Below, one piece after another: positions 18,605-27,967 of a DNA stretch of 64,000 nucleotides (position 1 is its first letter; every line of letters begins with the position of its first letter). Made by a program: the position numbers and the translations under genes. The DNA comes from Hyphococcus sp. (GTDB lineage Bacteria; Pseudomonadota; Alphaproteobacteria; Caulobacterales; Parvularculaceae). Where the stretch lies: assembly GCA_021776375.1 (NCBI GenBank), contig JAJFGA010000074.1, forward strand, positions 1 through 64,000, read 5' to 3'. Under the pieces are notes generated by a model. It saw only the letters and a program-made list of their open reading frames with translations, was not told the DNA's origin and searched no databases.

Positions 18605-19171
18605 TCATGTGTCTTTGGCGCGCAACATTCGCGCGGCGTGATAAGCATAGTCTGCTCCGGTCCAAAAGGTAAGCACAGCCGCCAGCCAAAGCCCGCCGGA
18701 CGCCCAGGGCCGCAACGCCTCGCCGATGAACCCATGGGGCGCAGCGGCAAGGAGGAGCCCGGCGGCCACCAGTTGTGCGGTGGTCTTCCACTTCGCCAGT
18801 TGCGTCACCTTCAGCGATCCGCCGCGCAAAGTGACCGCTTCGCGCAGGCCGCTAATAAGAATTTCGCGCAGGATAATGATAAGAACGGCGATCACGCCGG
18901 CGCCTGCGATGATGCCGTTGCGCAAAAGCAGGATCAGCGCGGCCGCGATCAGGAGCTTGTCGGCGAGGGGGTCCAGCGCGGCGCCGAGCGCGCTGACCTC
19001 ATTGCGGGCGCGCGCAATCCAGCCGTCAAAAAAGTCCGTCACCGCCGCGACAAAGAAGATCACAAAGGCGGCCTTCATGTTCCATTGTGCATTAGCGAGA
19101 AACATCGCGGCAAACGGGATGATCAGGGCGATCCGCCCAAGGGTGAAAAGATTGGCCATGGCCGCGAGCAT
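18605..19171 (-). CDS. pgsA: CDP-diacylglycerol--glycerol-3-phosphate 3-phosphatidyltransferase
   Basis: 188-residue inner-membrane enzyme making phosphatidylglycerol-phosphate from CDP-diacylglycerol and glycerol 3-phosphate, the committed step to phosphatidylglycerol and cardiolipin. The CDP-alcohol phosphotransferase signature is complete: DFFDGWIARARNEVSALG followed by ALDPLADK. Four to five membrane helices are visible, and ANLFTLGRIALI is a typical N terminus. Two ATG codons, at 19171 and 19159, are possible and neither has a good ribosome site; the second gives the more usual start. The downstream two-component genes follow with a 9-base gap. Confidence 0.93.
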   Translation of the reverse strand: MLAAMANLFTLGRIALIIPFAAMFLANAQWNMKAAFVIFFVAAVTDFFDGWIARARNEVSALGAALDPLADKLLIAAALILLLRNGIIAGAGVIAVLIIILREILISGLREAVTLRGGSLKVTQLAKWKTTAQLVAAGLLLAAAPHGFIGEALRPWASGGLWLAAVLTFWTGADYAYHAARMLRAKDT

Positions 19172-19325
19172 AGGCTGCGCCGGACTGAGTGCATAGTACC
19201 GCCGGACAGAAGCGTACAGCCGGCAGCGGGCCAGTGTTCGGTGAAATAGTATTTACGTCTTGATTGAGTAGTCTATTTGTTGTTCCCTGAGGCTAAAGTA
19301 TTCACTTCTTCAAGCGGGGACTCGG

Positions 19326-21248
19326 GTGAAGGTACAAACTCTATTATTGGTGGGACTGCTTGTTATGAGCGTCGCGCAGGCGGCGCCGCCGATTGAGGCC
19401 TATGGCAACTTGCCTGAAGTTAGATCCCTTGACATATCGCCAGACGGAAAACACTTCGCTTATTTGATCGATAGTCCTGAAGTTGAAGGACTCGTTGTCT
19501 ACGAGCTTGGCGTCGGCCCTGTCGGCGGAGCGCGCACAGACAAAGTCAAAGCCAGATTTGTTGAATTTGCGAGCCCGAACCACGCAATATTGCGCGCCTC
19601 AGAGACGACCTCAGTACTTGGTTTCATAGGCAGGTTTGAACATTCAGCGGCAGTTTCCTACGATATTCAAAGCAAGAGACTCACTGAGTTATTGCGAAAA
19701 ACCGAGGAGCTATACCCTGCGCAGTCGGGCCTTGGTAGGATATTGGGGGTTAATAGCGACGGGACCAGGGTTTTTATGCCCGCTTTTACCGGCTTTAGCG
19801 AGCCGAGTTATGATTTGCTATCAGTGAATTTGCGCAATGGACGAGGCAAAATTACTACACGCGGGAATGAGAATACGATTGACTGGATAGTAAAACGCGA
19901 CGGAACTGTGCTGGCGCGTGAGGATTATGATAATGACAAGGACAAATATAAAATTTTAACCCGGCTCCGCGGCTCATGGGAAGACGTGTTGGCCATGGAA
20001 GAATCTCGAATTCCCATGTCTTTGGTGGGCGTAAACCCCGACCAGTCAGCACTTATTGTTGTTGATCGAGAGAAAGGGAAAAACTTTTCGGAAGTCTATG
20101 AGCTTAGCTTTGATGGCAAACTCTCGGCGCCGGTGTTTTCTCGTGATGATGCGGCAGCAGAAGCTATCCTAACTGATATACAGCGGATAGTTGCCGGCGT
20201 TCGCTATAGTGGATTGCTTCCGCAATATGAATTCTACGACAAAAGCCTGAATGGGGCGCTTGCTGCCGCGCAAAACTATTTTGAAGGCGATGCGGTTTCG
20301 CTGGTATCCTGGACGGAAGACTTTAACCAGCTTGTCCTCTATGTTGATGGGTCCAACTCTTCTGGCATTTATTATATTTTTGACCGCACTAAAAATTCCA
20401 TGCAGCAGGTCGCGCGCTCGCGGCCGCAAGTTGCACCGGAAGATGTTGGGCCTATTTTCACTATCGAGTATCCTGCACGCGATAAGTTGAAAATCCCCGG
20501 CATATTAACGCTGCCGCCCGGCTCTTCAGGCGCTGAAAAATACTTGCCCTTGATCGTCATGCCTCATGGCGGTCCGGAAGCTTACGACTCAGTCGGGTTT
20601 GATTGGTTGGCGCAGTTCTTCGCCAGCCGGGGCTATATGGTGCTGCAGCCAAATTTTCGCGGGTCGTCGGGTTTTGGCGCGGAGTTTCGCGACGCCGGAC
20701 GTGGCGAGTGGGGCGGGAAAATGCAGGACGACGTTACCGATGGCGTTAAACTGCTGATAAAATCGGGCCGTGCAGATCCGGATCGGATATGTATCGTTGG
20801 CGCAAGCTATGGCGGCTACGCGGCGCTTGCGGGCGGAGCGTTTACGCCTGACTTGTATAAATGCGTAGCGGCGATTGCGCCGGTCAGCGACTTGCCGCGT
20901 ATGCTGATCGATGAACGCAAGGACTTCGGGAAAGATCACTGGGTAATTGAGTATTGGACAAAGTCGATAGGCGACCTCAAGGCTGAACGAAAAAAGCTCG
21001 AATCCATTTCACCGGTGAATTTTGCCGCCGACTTTCAAGCGCCGGTCTTGCTGATCCATGGCAAGGATGATCTCGTCGTACCCATGAGGCAAAGCACGCG
21101 AATGGAGCGCGCATTAATAAATGCAGGCAAATCTGTAGAATTTATTCGCTTGAAGGGTGAAGATCATTGGCTCTCGACCAGCGAGACACGACTGGAAACG
21201 TTGAAGGCGCTGGACGCATTTGTTTCCAAACATCTGGGGACGCAATAA
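19326..21248 (+). CDS. S9 family (prolyl oligopeptidase-like) secreted peptidase
   Basis: 640-residue serine peptidase. A signal peptide (about 1-19, VAQA/APP) suggests export to the periplasm. The N-terminal part (about 25-370) has the weak propeller repeats of the family (LDISPDGKHFAYLI). The C-terminal alpha/beta-hydrolase domain holds Ser494 in GASYGGYAAL, an Asp at 581/582 in HGKDDLVVP and the His of GEDHWLS near 614. Such enzymes cleave short peptides, often as dipeptidyl or acylaminoacyl peptidases, and may complement TonB-dependent peptide uptake (inference). The start is GTG at 19326 with a weak ribosome site. The base composition looks less GC-rich than the neighbours. It stands alone and faces the DUF2330 gene. 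Confidence 0.9.
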   Translation: MKVQTLLLVGLLVMSVAQAAPPIEAYGNLPEVRSLDISPDGKHFAYLIDSPEVEGLVVYELGVGPVGGARTDKVKARFVEFASPNHAILRASETTSVLGFIGRFEHSAAVSYDIQSKRLTELLRKTEELYPAQSGLGRILGVNSDGTRVFMPAFTGFSEPSYDLLSVNLRNGRGKITTRGNENTIDWIVKRDGTVLAREDYDNDKDKYKILTRLRGSWEDVLAMEESRIPMSLVGVNPDQSALIVVDREKGKNFSEVYELSFDGKLSAPVFSRDDAAAEAILTDIQRIVAGVRYSGLLPQYEFYDKSLNGALAAAQNYFEGDAVSLVSWTEDFNQLVLYVDGSNSSGIYYIFDRTKNSMQQVARSRPQVAPEDVGPIFTIEYPARDKLKIPGILTLPPGSSGAEKYLPLIVMPHGGPEAYDSVGFDWLAQFFASRGYMVLQPNFRGSSGFGAEFRDAGRGEWGGKMQDDVTDGVKLLIKSGRADPDRICIVGASYGGYAALAGGAFTPDLYKCVAAIAPVSDLPRMLIDERKDFGKDHWVIEYWTKSIGDLKAERKKLESISPVNFAADFQAPVLLIHGKDDLVVPMRQSTRMERALINAGKSVEFIRLKGEDHWLSTSETRLETLKALDAFVSKHLGTQ

Positions 21249-21299
21249 AGTGGATGCGTTCGCGCCGCTAGGGTTAGCCAGCGGCGCGGCGGTTTTCAT

Positions 21300-22682
21300 T
21301 TAACCGTCTTTGGCGTCGTTACCCCACAGGAGTTTCCACCAGGAATCTTTCTTGGGTTCTTCGAAGGGCTGCCCGGCTTCATTCATATCCTCACGGATAT
21401 CGTCAATGTCCCATCCGGTGAGATTGGCGAGGGTTTGGGCCTCGCTTTCAAATCGTTTGGGCAAGTTGGCGCGATATTGCTCTGCTGCTTCACATTGTGC
21501 ATCGCCCTTATAAGCGTGCCGTAAGACATACCGACCCTGGTAATTTGAGCGGTCGTTGGTTTCCTTGAACATCAAATCTTCCGGAAAATGTTCAGCGTCA
21601 TAAGAAATGTGCAGGCGGGTGACAAAAACATTACGCGCTTGCGGCATTGGTCGGCGCGGCATAATGCCGGGCTTGTCGCCACCACCGATCCAGTAGACGC
21701 CAAGTTCGCGCAACTCGTCTTGCGATAACGGGTCGGCCGCACACGGATCGCACCAGTTCATGTCCCAGGCATATTCAAGAAAAACCGCGCGCTCATTTTC
21801 TTTTTCCACCTGCTGTTCAAACATCGATTTATAAAACGAGCCGAAATCATTCTTCACATAGGTCGGAATATCCATGCCAGTGGGAAGTTTCACGGTGCGA
21901 TAATTAGTGGTTTCAACCCGGCCGGTACGGGTCAGCATGAAGGCGAAGAGTTCTTGCTTGCCGTCCGCGTTGAGCGTGCCGAGGCGGATTGGCAGCATGA
22001 ATTTCGGGGACTCAAATGCGATTTGTAAGGGGCGGAGATATTTTAGTCCCGTCGCTGTTTGCTCTTCCAGATTGACTTTGGCGACGAAGAATTTCGTTCC
22101 CTGCTTGATATAGCTTTCAAGCGTTTCTTCAGCGCCTTCGGGGAGCTTGTAACCGTTTTGTTTAAGCCAAGTGGCGAGGCCGTCCGACTGGTCGGCGGAC
22201 AAGATCTGGATGTCATACTCGCCGACTGTGTATTCCGCCTCAATGGTGACGCCGAGGCTGTCCCTTTTGCGCAATTTAGCGCCGTCTTCCAACGCCACTG
22301 AGGACGGCGCCGCCATCATTTCCATGCGATCATACACCATACACGGATCTTCATCGAAATATTCGACCAGCCGCGGCGCCGTATAGGCGTCGAGATGGTC
22401 GAGGATCGCGTTTTCGGTGACGTGGATTTGTTCTTCTTCCAGCACTACGGGCACAGGAATGACGGTGGCGAATTCGGTGAGCTCACCTTGAAAATCATTG
22501 GCCATGGTGATGACGGTGCGCTCGCCGTCGCGCATAATTGCGACTTTGGAGGCCTTGTTGAAAAGCTTGGTGTCCGCTTTGCCGACATAAAAGCCGCAAA
22601 ACGCGACCGCCCCGCCGGTTACGGTGATGGCGGCGATGGCGGAGGCGGCGGCAAACAGTGACTTCCTCAGTGAACGGTTCAT
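21300..22682 (-). CDS. DUF2330 domain-containing secreted protein
   Basis: 460 residues, exported by an N-terminal signal sequence (about 1-28). The DUF2330 signature starts right after it: FCGFYVGKADTKLFNKASKVAIM, DGERTVITMANDFQGE and FATVIPVPVVL. Two conserved cysteine sites are visible (AFCGFY and MNWCDPCAADP), besides EDPCMVYD. Members occur in alphaproteobacteria, planctomycetes and myxobacteria; the function is unknown. It follows the RnfD-like membrane protein gene by 18 bases behind a good AGGGAGAG site, so the two are one operon. That pairing suggests a periplasmic electron-transfer or maturation partner, which is inference only. Confidence 0.85.
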   Translation of the reverse strand: MNRSLRKSLFAAASAIAAITVTGGAVAFCGFYVGKADTKLFNKASKVAIMRDGERTVITMANDFQGELTEFATVIPVPVVLEEEQIHVTENAILDHLDAYTAPRLVEYFDEDPCMVYDRMEMMAAPSSVALEDGAKLRKRDSLGVTIEAEYTVGEYDIQILSADQSDGLATWLKQNGYKLPEGAEETLESYIKQGTKFFVAKVNLEEQTATGLKYLRPLQIAFESPKFMLPIRLGTLNADGKQELFAFMLTRTGRVETTNYRTVKLPTGMDIPTYVKNDFGSFYKSMFEQQVEKENERAVFLEYAWDMNWCDPCAADPLSQDELRELGVYWIGGGDKPGIMPRRPMPQARNVFVTRLHISYDAEHFPEDLMFKETNDRSNYQGRYVLRHAYKGDAQCEAAEQYRANLPKRFESEAQTLANLTGWDIDDIREDMNEAGQPFEEPKKDSWWKLLWGNDAKDG

Positions 22683-22700
22683 ATGGTCTCTCCCTGATGA

Positions 22701-23564
22701 TTATTCGGCTGGAACTGGGTGAACAGAATTGGTTTTGGATTGTTTTTGTTTGCGGATGCCCCCAAGTGGAGCAACCGGATCGCCCCATCGATAATGGGGT
22801 GCAGGGTCGATCCATTCGAGCAGCGGGCGCGCAATACACATGAGCGCCAGAGAGTAGAACAACCCGTCGGTGATATAGAAATGGAAGATCATCAGATAGG
22901 CGAGCACTGCCGCGCCGCCGGCAAAGGCGGCTCTGGCAATTGCGCCATCCGGTGAGGTTTTTGGATCGGAAATCATGAAGAAAGCGAACAGAATCAGCGC
23001 ACCGTTCTCCAGGCGCAGCAGCGGGATCGCCATCGGATCGCCAAGCCAAAGCGCGCGGGCAAAAACCAGCGCCGCATAAACGCCGAGGAAAACCAGCGGT
23101 ACGTCAAAACGCGCCGAGCGATATGTAACGAACAGCCCGGCGCCGGCGAGCAGGGCTGCAAACCACACCGCTGTTCCCCACTGGCCGGGAGACGTCCACG
23201 CAGCATCGGTAAACAGGACCATGGCGACGATGCCAATATTGGCCGGGTTGAAAACATGCTTGCCGCCAAGGCGCAGGGCAAATTTTGACCCGATGGCGAT
23301 CGCGGCGGCTGCAGCCAGCGGCCAGACGGCATCGGCGCGCAACAATAGGGTGAGGGAAAGCGAAGTGATCAACGGGCTTTTAAAGTCCGGGCGGATGGCG
23401 ATTAATATTGAGCCGAGCCATTGCGTTGCGCAGCTGGCCAAGACAATGGCGGCAAACTGAACTGGATCAATCTCAAAAGCATGCGCCGTCCATCCGAAGG
23501 CGAGCAGACCCGACAGGGTGACGATCTGATAGATGCGGGGGTCTTTGATAAAGCTCAAAGCCAT
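22701..23564 (-). CDS. RnfD/NqrB-like integral membrane protein
   Basis: 287-residue polytopic membrane protein of the RnfD/NqrB family. These proteins bind covalent FMN in the Rnf and Na+-NQR complexes. Motifs are FIKDPRIYQI at the N terminus, LSLTLLLRAD, GKHVFNPANIGIV, ENGALILFAFFMISDPKTSPDG (the DPKTSP region matches the flavin-attachment segment) and LMCIARPLLEWIDP. No other rnf or nqr gene lies near it. Its only partner in sight is the DUF2330 gene 18 bases downstream. ATG at 23564 was chosen over a GTG 54 bases upstream because family proteins start near MALSFIKDPR. Likely a stand-alone flavin-dependent membrane redox protein. Confidence 0.8.
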   Translation of the reverse strand: MALSFIKDPRIYQIVTLSGLLAFGWTAHAFEIDPVQFAAIVLASCATQWLGSILIAIRPDFKSPLITSLSLTLLLRADAVWPLAAAAAIAIGSKFALRLGGKHVFNPANIGIVAMVLFTDAAWTSPGQWGTAVWFAALLAGAGLFVTYRSARFDVPLVFLGVYAALVFARALWLGDPMAIPLLRLENGALILFAFFMISDPKTSPDGAIARAAFAGGAAVLAYLMIFHFYITDGLFYSLALMCIARPLLEWIDPAPHYRWGDPVAPLGGIRKQKQSKTNSVHPVPAE

Positions 23565-23710
23565 GAATTCGCGCCTTTGCTCGCCCTGCAGCCTAGAATA
23601 GCCAGCAAAAGAACGCACTAGTAAGGCGGTATCGCGGCGCCGGCGGGGAGGTTTGGGGGCGCGCGCCAGAAATTGGGCCGGTCCACTTAAGGGGCAAGCA
23701 CAATCAGGTT

Positions 23711-24523
23711 TTAAGAGGCGTGACCCTGGAACACAGTAGCCCTGAGCGGCATTAACGTTGGTTCCGCTCCATGGCGGGTGCGCAGTTCAGTTTCGATAGC
23801 ATTCTTGACATCATCCGCATCCACACCGCCTCGGCGGCGGATTTCATCTATCAAGGGGTTTCCGTAAACAAGTCCGTGGGCAAATTGGCGCCAGTCTGTC
23901 ACGGGTTTTGTGAGGTCGACGGCGTCATGTTCAATTTTTACAAACCCCGCTGCAGACATATCTGCGCAGACCGCCTCAGGCCCTGGATAGGAGAACGGCG
24001 CATGATAAAACAGTGGGGGGTCGTCGGGAAAAAATTGTGATGTAACGTCATGGGCGATACTCGCAAACAGGTTTTCCACCAACGGGCGCCAAGTGTTAAA
24101 AAGGTAGGATCCGCCGCTGCGCAATACTCTGAGCGCTTCGTTAAACGCGGCGACTTTATCCGGGAAGAACATGACGCCGAACTGACAGACGATCAAATCA
24201 AACTGTTTGTCAGGAAAATCGAGATGCATCGCGTCGGCGGCGATAAAGTCTACATTTTCATCGCTTATGAATTTTGACCGCGCCACATCAAGCATGGGTT
24301 CATTTAAATCCGTGACAGTCAGATGCGCCCCTTCAGGGAGCGCATTCCTCAGCTTGCGGCTGGCGATGCCGGTTCCTGCAGCCAGTTCCAGGACCCGCAC
24401 CGGACCGGTTGCGGCGGCTCGGCGGACGAGCGCGTCCGCATAGTCTTCAAATATGATTGGCCCCAGACAGCGGTCATAAGTTTCTGGAATATCGCCGACA
24501 AACTGACTTGCTTCCGTGGCCAT
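23711..24523 (-). CDS. Class I SAM-dependent methyltransferase
   Basis: 270-residue methyltransferase of the Methyltransf_11/UbiE-like type. Motif I is VLELAAGTGIASRKL, motif II VTDLNEPMLDVAR and motif III the FDLIVCQFGVMFFPDK / ALRVLRSGGSYLFNTW pair. The N-terminal SQFVGDIPETYDRCLGPIIFEDYA segment is a frequent feature of a group of uncharacterised small-molecule methyltransferases. The ATG at 24523 is preceded by GAGGCGG. It is alone on the minus strand, and no neighbour suggests a substrate. Confidence 0.85.
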   Translation of the reverse strand: MATEASQFVGDIPETYDRCLGPIIFEDYADALVRRAAATGPVRVLELAAGTGIASRKLRNALPEGAHLTVTDLNEPMLDVARSKFISDENVDFIAADAMHLDFPDKQFDLIVCQFGVMFFPDKVAAFNEALRVLRSGGSYLFNTWRPLVENLFASIAHDVTSQFFPDDPPLFYHAPFSYPGPEAVCADMSAAGFVKIEHDAVDLTKPVTDWRQFAHGLVYGNPLIDEIRRRGGVDADDVKNAIETELRTRHGAEPTLMPLRATVFQGHAS

Positions 24524-24630
24524 GGCCGCCTCATTTCACTTCATTCTTTTTCGTTCTATACCGGCATAAGCTACTGACAAGAAGCGTTATTCTGTCAACC
24601 GTGCATGGCCGGCACTATCGCTGTTTAAAC

Positions 24631-25419
24631 TCACGCCATCAACGCCGCCAGTTCCTTGATTAACCTTGCCGAGACATGGGCGGTGGCGAGATTGATGTCG
24701 CGTTCGGGGTTGTATTCAACGATATCGGCGCCGACCGGTGCGGCGGGTAGCTTGGCGAGCATCGCCAACACTTCGCGGGTGGAAAGACCGCCGGGTTCGG
24801 GATGGGATACGCCCGGCGCATAGGCCGGGTCGAGACCGTCGAGGTCAATCGAGACATAAAGCGGCGCGGTGAGCTTGTCATAGGGAACCGCTGCGGTCTC
24901 ATCCGCGCCGAGCATTGCTACGCCGTGCTTGGCGCCAAACGCGCGCTGCTCGGGCGAGGCGCTGCGGATGCCGACCTGCACCAGTGTGTCAACGCAGCCA
25001 TCTTCAATCGCGCGCGCAAATGGACAGGCGTGGGAATAGCGGTCGCCATCAAATTCCTCATAAAGATCCGGATGCGCATCAATATGCAAAATGTTGGCCG
25101 GACCATGAGCGGCTTTTATCGCGCGCAAGATTGGATAGGTCACCGAGTGATCGCCGCCGAGGCTTAGCGGTTTTGTTTTTGATTTAATCGTCTCTGTAAT
25201 GCGTTCAGAAATTGCAGCGCGGCAGGCTTGCGGTTCTTCGGGCAGCTCGGCGATGTCATAGGCCGAGATTATGTCGCCGATACTCTTGCCTGAAAGACTA
25301 TAAGGGCTAGAGGCGTCGCTAAGTAAAACCGAGCGAATGATCGCCGGCGCAAGCGCGGGGCCGCGTGCATAAGAGGAGCTTGCGTCCCATGGAAAGCCGA
25401 GCAGGGTGACCGCCATCAT
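24631..25419 (-). CDS. Arginase/agmatinase family ureohydrolase
   Basis: 262-residue binuclear-manganese ureohydrolase that removes urea from a guanidino substrate such as agmatine or arginine. The metal ligands are seen in LGGDHSVT, HIDAHPDLYEEF and SIDLDGLDPAYAPG. Substrate choice is not evident; agmatinase (SpeB-like) is the default, though formimidoylglutamase-type activity is possible. Two adjacent ATG codons (25419 and 25416) follow a GGAGGA site formed by the last uvrC codons; the second has better spacing. The uvrC stop TAG directly precedes the start, so expression is coupled to uvrC. Confidence 0.88.
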   Translation of the reverse strand: MMAVTLLGFPWDASSSYARGPALAPAIIRSVLLSDASSPYSLSGKSIGDIISAYDIAELPEEPQACRAAISERITETIKSKTKPLSLGGDHSVTYPILRAIKAAHGPANILHIDAHPDLYEEFDGDRYSHACPFARAIEDGCVDTLVQVGIRSASPEQRAFGAKHGVAMLGADETAAVPYDKLTAPLYVSIDLDGLDPAYAPGVSHPEPGGLSTREVLAMLAKLPAAPVGADIVEYNPERDINLATAHVSARLIKELAALMA

Positions 25420-27348
25420 CTATCCTCCATGGAAAAAATCGTAAATTCGCTGCGCCAGCGCCGCCGATACGCCGTCTACGGCTTCGATGTCGTGGGCCTT
25501 GGCGCGGGCGATCTCTTTGGCTGAGCCGAAATGGTTGAGGAGCGCGCGTTTGCGCTTTGCGCCGATCCCAGGAACATCGTCCAACGGGTTGGAGCTTAAG
25601 GCTTTTTTGCGTTTGGCGCGATGAGCTCCGATGGCGAAACGGTGGGATTCATCGCGCAGCCTTTGCAGGAAGAAAAGTCCCGGATCGCGCGGCGGCAAAA
25701 GGAACGGGGCGCGGCCGGGCGTCACAATCTGGTCCTCCGCGGCCCCCATGGTGCGGTCGATGCGCTTTTCACCGGCCTCATTCTCGCGCCGCGCCTTGGA
25801 GACGCCGATTATGGCGATGCCTTCCGCTTCCGGATCAACGCCAAGCTCGCTCAAGACCTCAAGCGCGACGCTGAGATGGCCCTTGCCGCCGTCGATGATG
25901 ACGAGGTCCGGGCGCTCGGCGCCTTCCTCTTTCATCATCCGTGAAAAACGTCGCGTCAACATTTCGCGCATCATCGCATAGTCATCGCCGGGCGCGAATT
26001 TTTCTGTCTTCATGTTGAATTTGCGATACTGGTTTTTGATGAAGCCTTCAGGCCCGGCGACGATCATGGCGCCGACGGCGTTGGCGCCTTGAATATGCGA
26101 GTTGTCATAAACTTCGATACGCTCGGGTGGCGCTTCGAGTCCTAATGCTTCAACCAGCTGGCGCAGCGCCTTTAGCTGACTGGCCGATTCCGCCATTCGC
26201 CGCGACAGCGCCTCGCGTGCATTCATCACTGCGGCCTTGACGATGTCGCGTTTTTCTCCGCGTTTCGGTTTGTGGATCAGCACTTTTCTTTCTGCGCGCA
26301 GCGACAGCGCCTCCATCAACAAATCAGCCTGCGGCGGCAGATCAGAGACCAGGATCATCGCCGGTGGCTCGCGGCCGTCATAGAACTGCGCGATAAACGC
26401 GTCGAGAATATCGGCGGGTCTAATGTCTTTGTCGTGGCGCGGAAAATAGGCGTGATTGCCCCAGTTCTGGCCGGCCCGGTAGAAGAATACCTGAACGCAG
26501 GCCTGGCCGCTGGCAAGGTGAAGGGCGAACACATCGGCCTCGGCGAGGCCGGCGGTGTTGATGTCTTGGGTTCCTTGCACATAGCTGAGCGCGCGAATGC
26601 GGTCGCGTAGGGAAGCGGCGCGCTCAAAGTCGAGATCATGTGCGGCCCGCTCCATCTGCCCGGACAGTGTGCGCTGGATAGCGGTGTTGTCGCCGGATAA
26701 AAACGCCTTCGCCTCTTCGACCAGCTCGCCATAGGTCTCTTTGCTAATGAGACCGACGCATGGCGCCGAACAGCGTTTGATTTGATGCAACAGGCAAGGC
26801 CGGGTGCGCGCATCATAAACGCTGTCCGAACATGAGCGTAACAGAAATGCTTTTTGCAACGTGTTGAGCGTCTGGTTCACGGCGCCGGCTGATGCGAAAG
26901 GTCCGAAATAGGCGCCTTTGCGTTTGCGTGCGCCGCGATGTTTTAAAATCTGCGGCGCTTCATGGTCTTGCGTCACAAGAATGAATGGAAAGGACTTGTC
27001 GTCGCGCAGGATAACATTGTAGCGGGGTTTTAGCTGCTTGATGAGATTGGCTTCAAGCAGCAGCGCCTCGGTCTCGGTCCCGGTGACGACAAATTCCATC
27101 GCCGCAGTCTCGGCGATCATGCGCATGATGCGGTTTGAATGGCCGCCGGATTTGGCGTAGCTGGAAACCCGGGCTTTGAGGTTCTTGGCCTTTCCGACAT
27201 AAAGAATTTTGGCGTCGGCGCCGATCATCCGGTAGACGCCGGGTTTGCCGGGCAGGCGTCGGACATAGTCGGCGATCAAGGCGGCGCCCGAGACGGCATG
27301 GGGCGGCGCGCCATCATCCTCAAGATTTTTCGTGTCGGTAGCGTTCAT
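25420..27348 (-). CDS. uvrC: Excinuclease ABC subunit C
   Basis: 642-residue nucleotide-excision-repair nuclease that cuts on both sides of a lesion after UvrAB recognition. The GIY-YIG endonuclease domain is at the N terminus (KPGVYRM, ILYVGKAKNLKARVSSY). Further motifs are RCSAPCVGLIS, the UVR motif for UvrB binding (HDLDFERAASLRDRIRAL), the RNase H-like 5' nuclease (IEVYDNSHIQGANAVGAM, LVIIDGGKGHLS) and a C-terminal helix-hairpin-helix pair (VPGIGAKRKRALLNHFG, VDGVSAALAQRIYDFF). I chose the ATG at 27348; the longer frame to 27378 is poorly supported. The last codons hold the ribosome site of the next gene. Confidence 0.97.
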   Translation of the reverse strand: MNATDTKNLEDDGAPPHAVSGAALIADYVRRLPGKPGVYRMIGADAKILYVGKAKNLKARVSSYAKSGGHSNRIMRMIAETAAMEFVVTGTETEALLLEANLIKQLKPRYNVILRDDKSFPFILVTQDHEAPQILKHRGARKRKGAYFGPFASAGAVNQTLNTLQKAFLLRSCSDSVYDARTRPCLLHQIKRCSAPCVGLISKETYGELVEEAKAFLSGDNTAIQRTLSGQMERAAHDLDFERAASLRDRIRALSYVQGTQDINTAGLAEADVFALHLASGQACVQVFFYRAGQNWGNHAYFPRHDKDIRPADILDAFIAQFYDGREPPAMILVSDLPPQADLLMEALSLRAERKVLIHKPKRGEKRDIVKAAVMNAREALSRRMAESASQLKALRQLVEALGLEAPPERIEVYDNSHIQGANAVGAMIVAGPEGFIKNQYRKFNMKTEKFAPGDDYAMMREMLTRRFSRMMKEEGAERPDLVIIDGGKGHLSVALEVLSELGVDPEAEGIAIIGVSKARRENEAGEKRIDRTMGAAEDQIVTPGRAPFLLPPRDPGLFFLQRLRDESHRFAIGAHRAKRKKALSSNPLDDVPGIGAKRKRALLNHFGSAKEIARAKAHDIEAVDGVSAALAQRIYDFFHGG

Positions 27349-27454
27349 CAGCCCTACAGTTAACCCGCCGTTCACCAACCGGTCGATAGATTATCCCGAC
27401 GCCAGCGCGGTTTTCTTCTGAATGCGCTCTAGGGCGGCGCAGGCGCGAGGTCAA

Positions 27455-27967
27455 ATGGACACCACCCTCAAAGATCGCTCCGATATTACCGTCATTTTGG
27501 TGTTTTTCATAAGCCTGGCGATTGCAGGGGTTATCGGCGGCGGGTTTTTTGTGCGTGATTATGCACATGCGCGGGCGAGTGTTTCCTGGCCGCAGGTCGA
27601 CGGCGTTGTCTTGAGCCAGCTTGGCGATGGTCCCAAGCGCTTGCGTTATGCCTATTCAATCGGCGGGCGCACATATGAATCCCACCGCGAGCGTTTCTTT
27701 GCGGCGCGGTTTTCAAAGTCGGAGGCGCGGGCGTATTTTCCGGGTGAGACGTTGACCGTTTATGTCGATCCGCAACATCACACAGTCTCGGTTCTGAAAA
27801 CCGGTGGCGCTGGCGCGGCGTTTGTATTCTTTTCACTGCTGAGCGGCGCATGTATTTTCTTTGGCGTCGGCGGCGTGGTGTGGACGCTTTCAGAGCGCAC
27901 TGCCGGAGATTATGGCCCGGATCAGGATTCAAAGTTCAGCATCGGGCGCGGCGCGCATTTTCAGTAG
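27455..27967 (+). CDS. DUF3592 domain-containing membrane protein
   Basis: 170-residue membrane protein of the DUF3592 family. A helix near the N terminus (VILVFFISLAIAGVIGGGFFV) and one near the C terminus (AAFVFFSLLSGACIFFGVGGVVW) enclose a small extracytoplasmic beta-rich domain. That domain has the family pattern WPQVDGVVLSQ, YAYSIGGRTYES and YFPGETLTVYVDPQHH. Function is unknown. ATG at 27455 follows GCGAGG; an upstream in-frame ATG at 27422 has no ribosome site. The gene converges on folB, and the two coding ends overlap by 7 bases. Confidence 0.8.
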   Translation: MDTTLKDRSDITVILVFFISLAIAGVIGGGFFVRDYAHARASVSWPQVDGVVLSQLGDGPKRLRYAYSIGGRTYESHRERFFAARFSKSEARAYFPGETLTVYVDPQHHTVSVLKTGGAGAAFVFFSLLSGACIFFGVGGVVWTLSERTAGDYGPDQDSKFSIGRGAHFQ

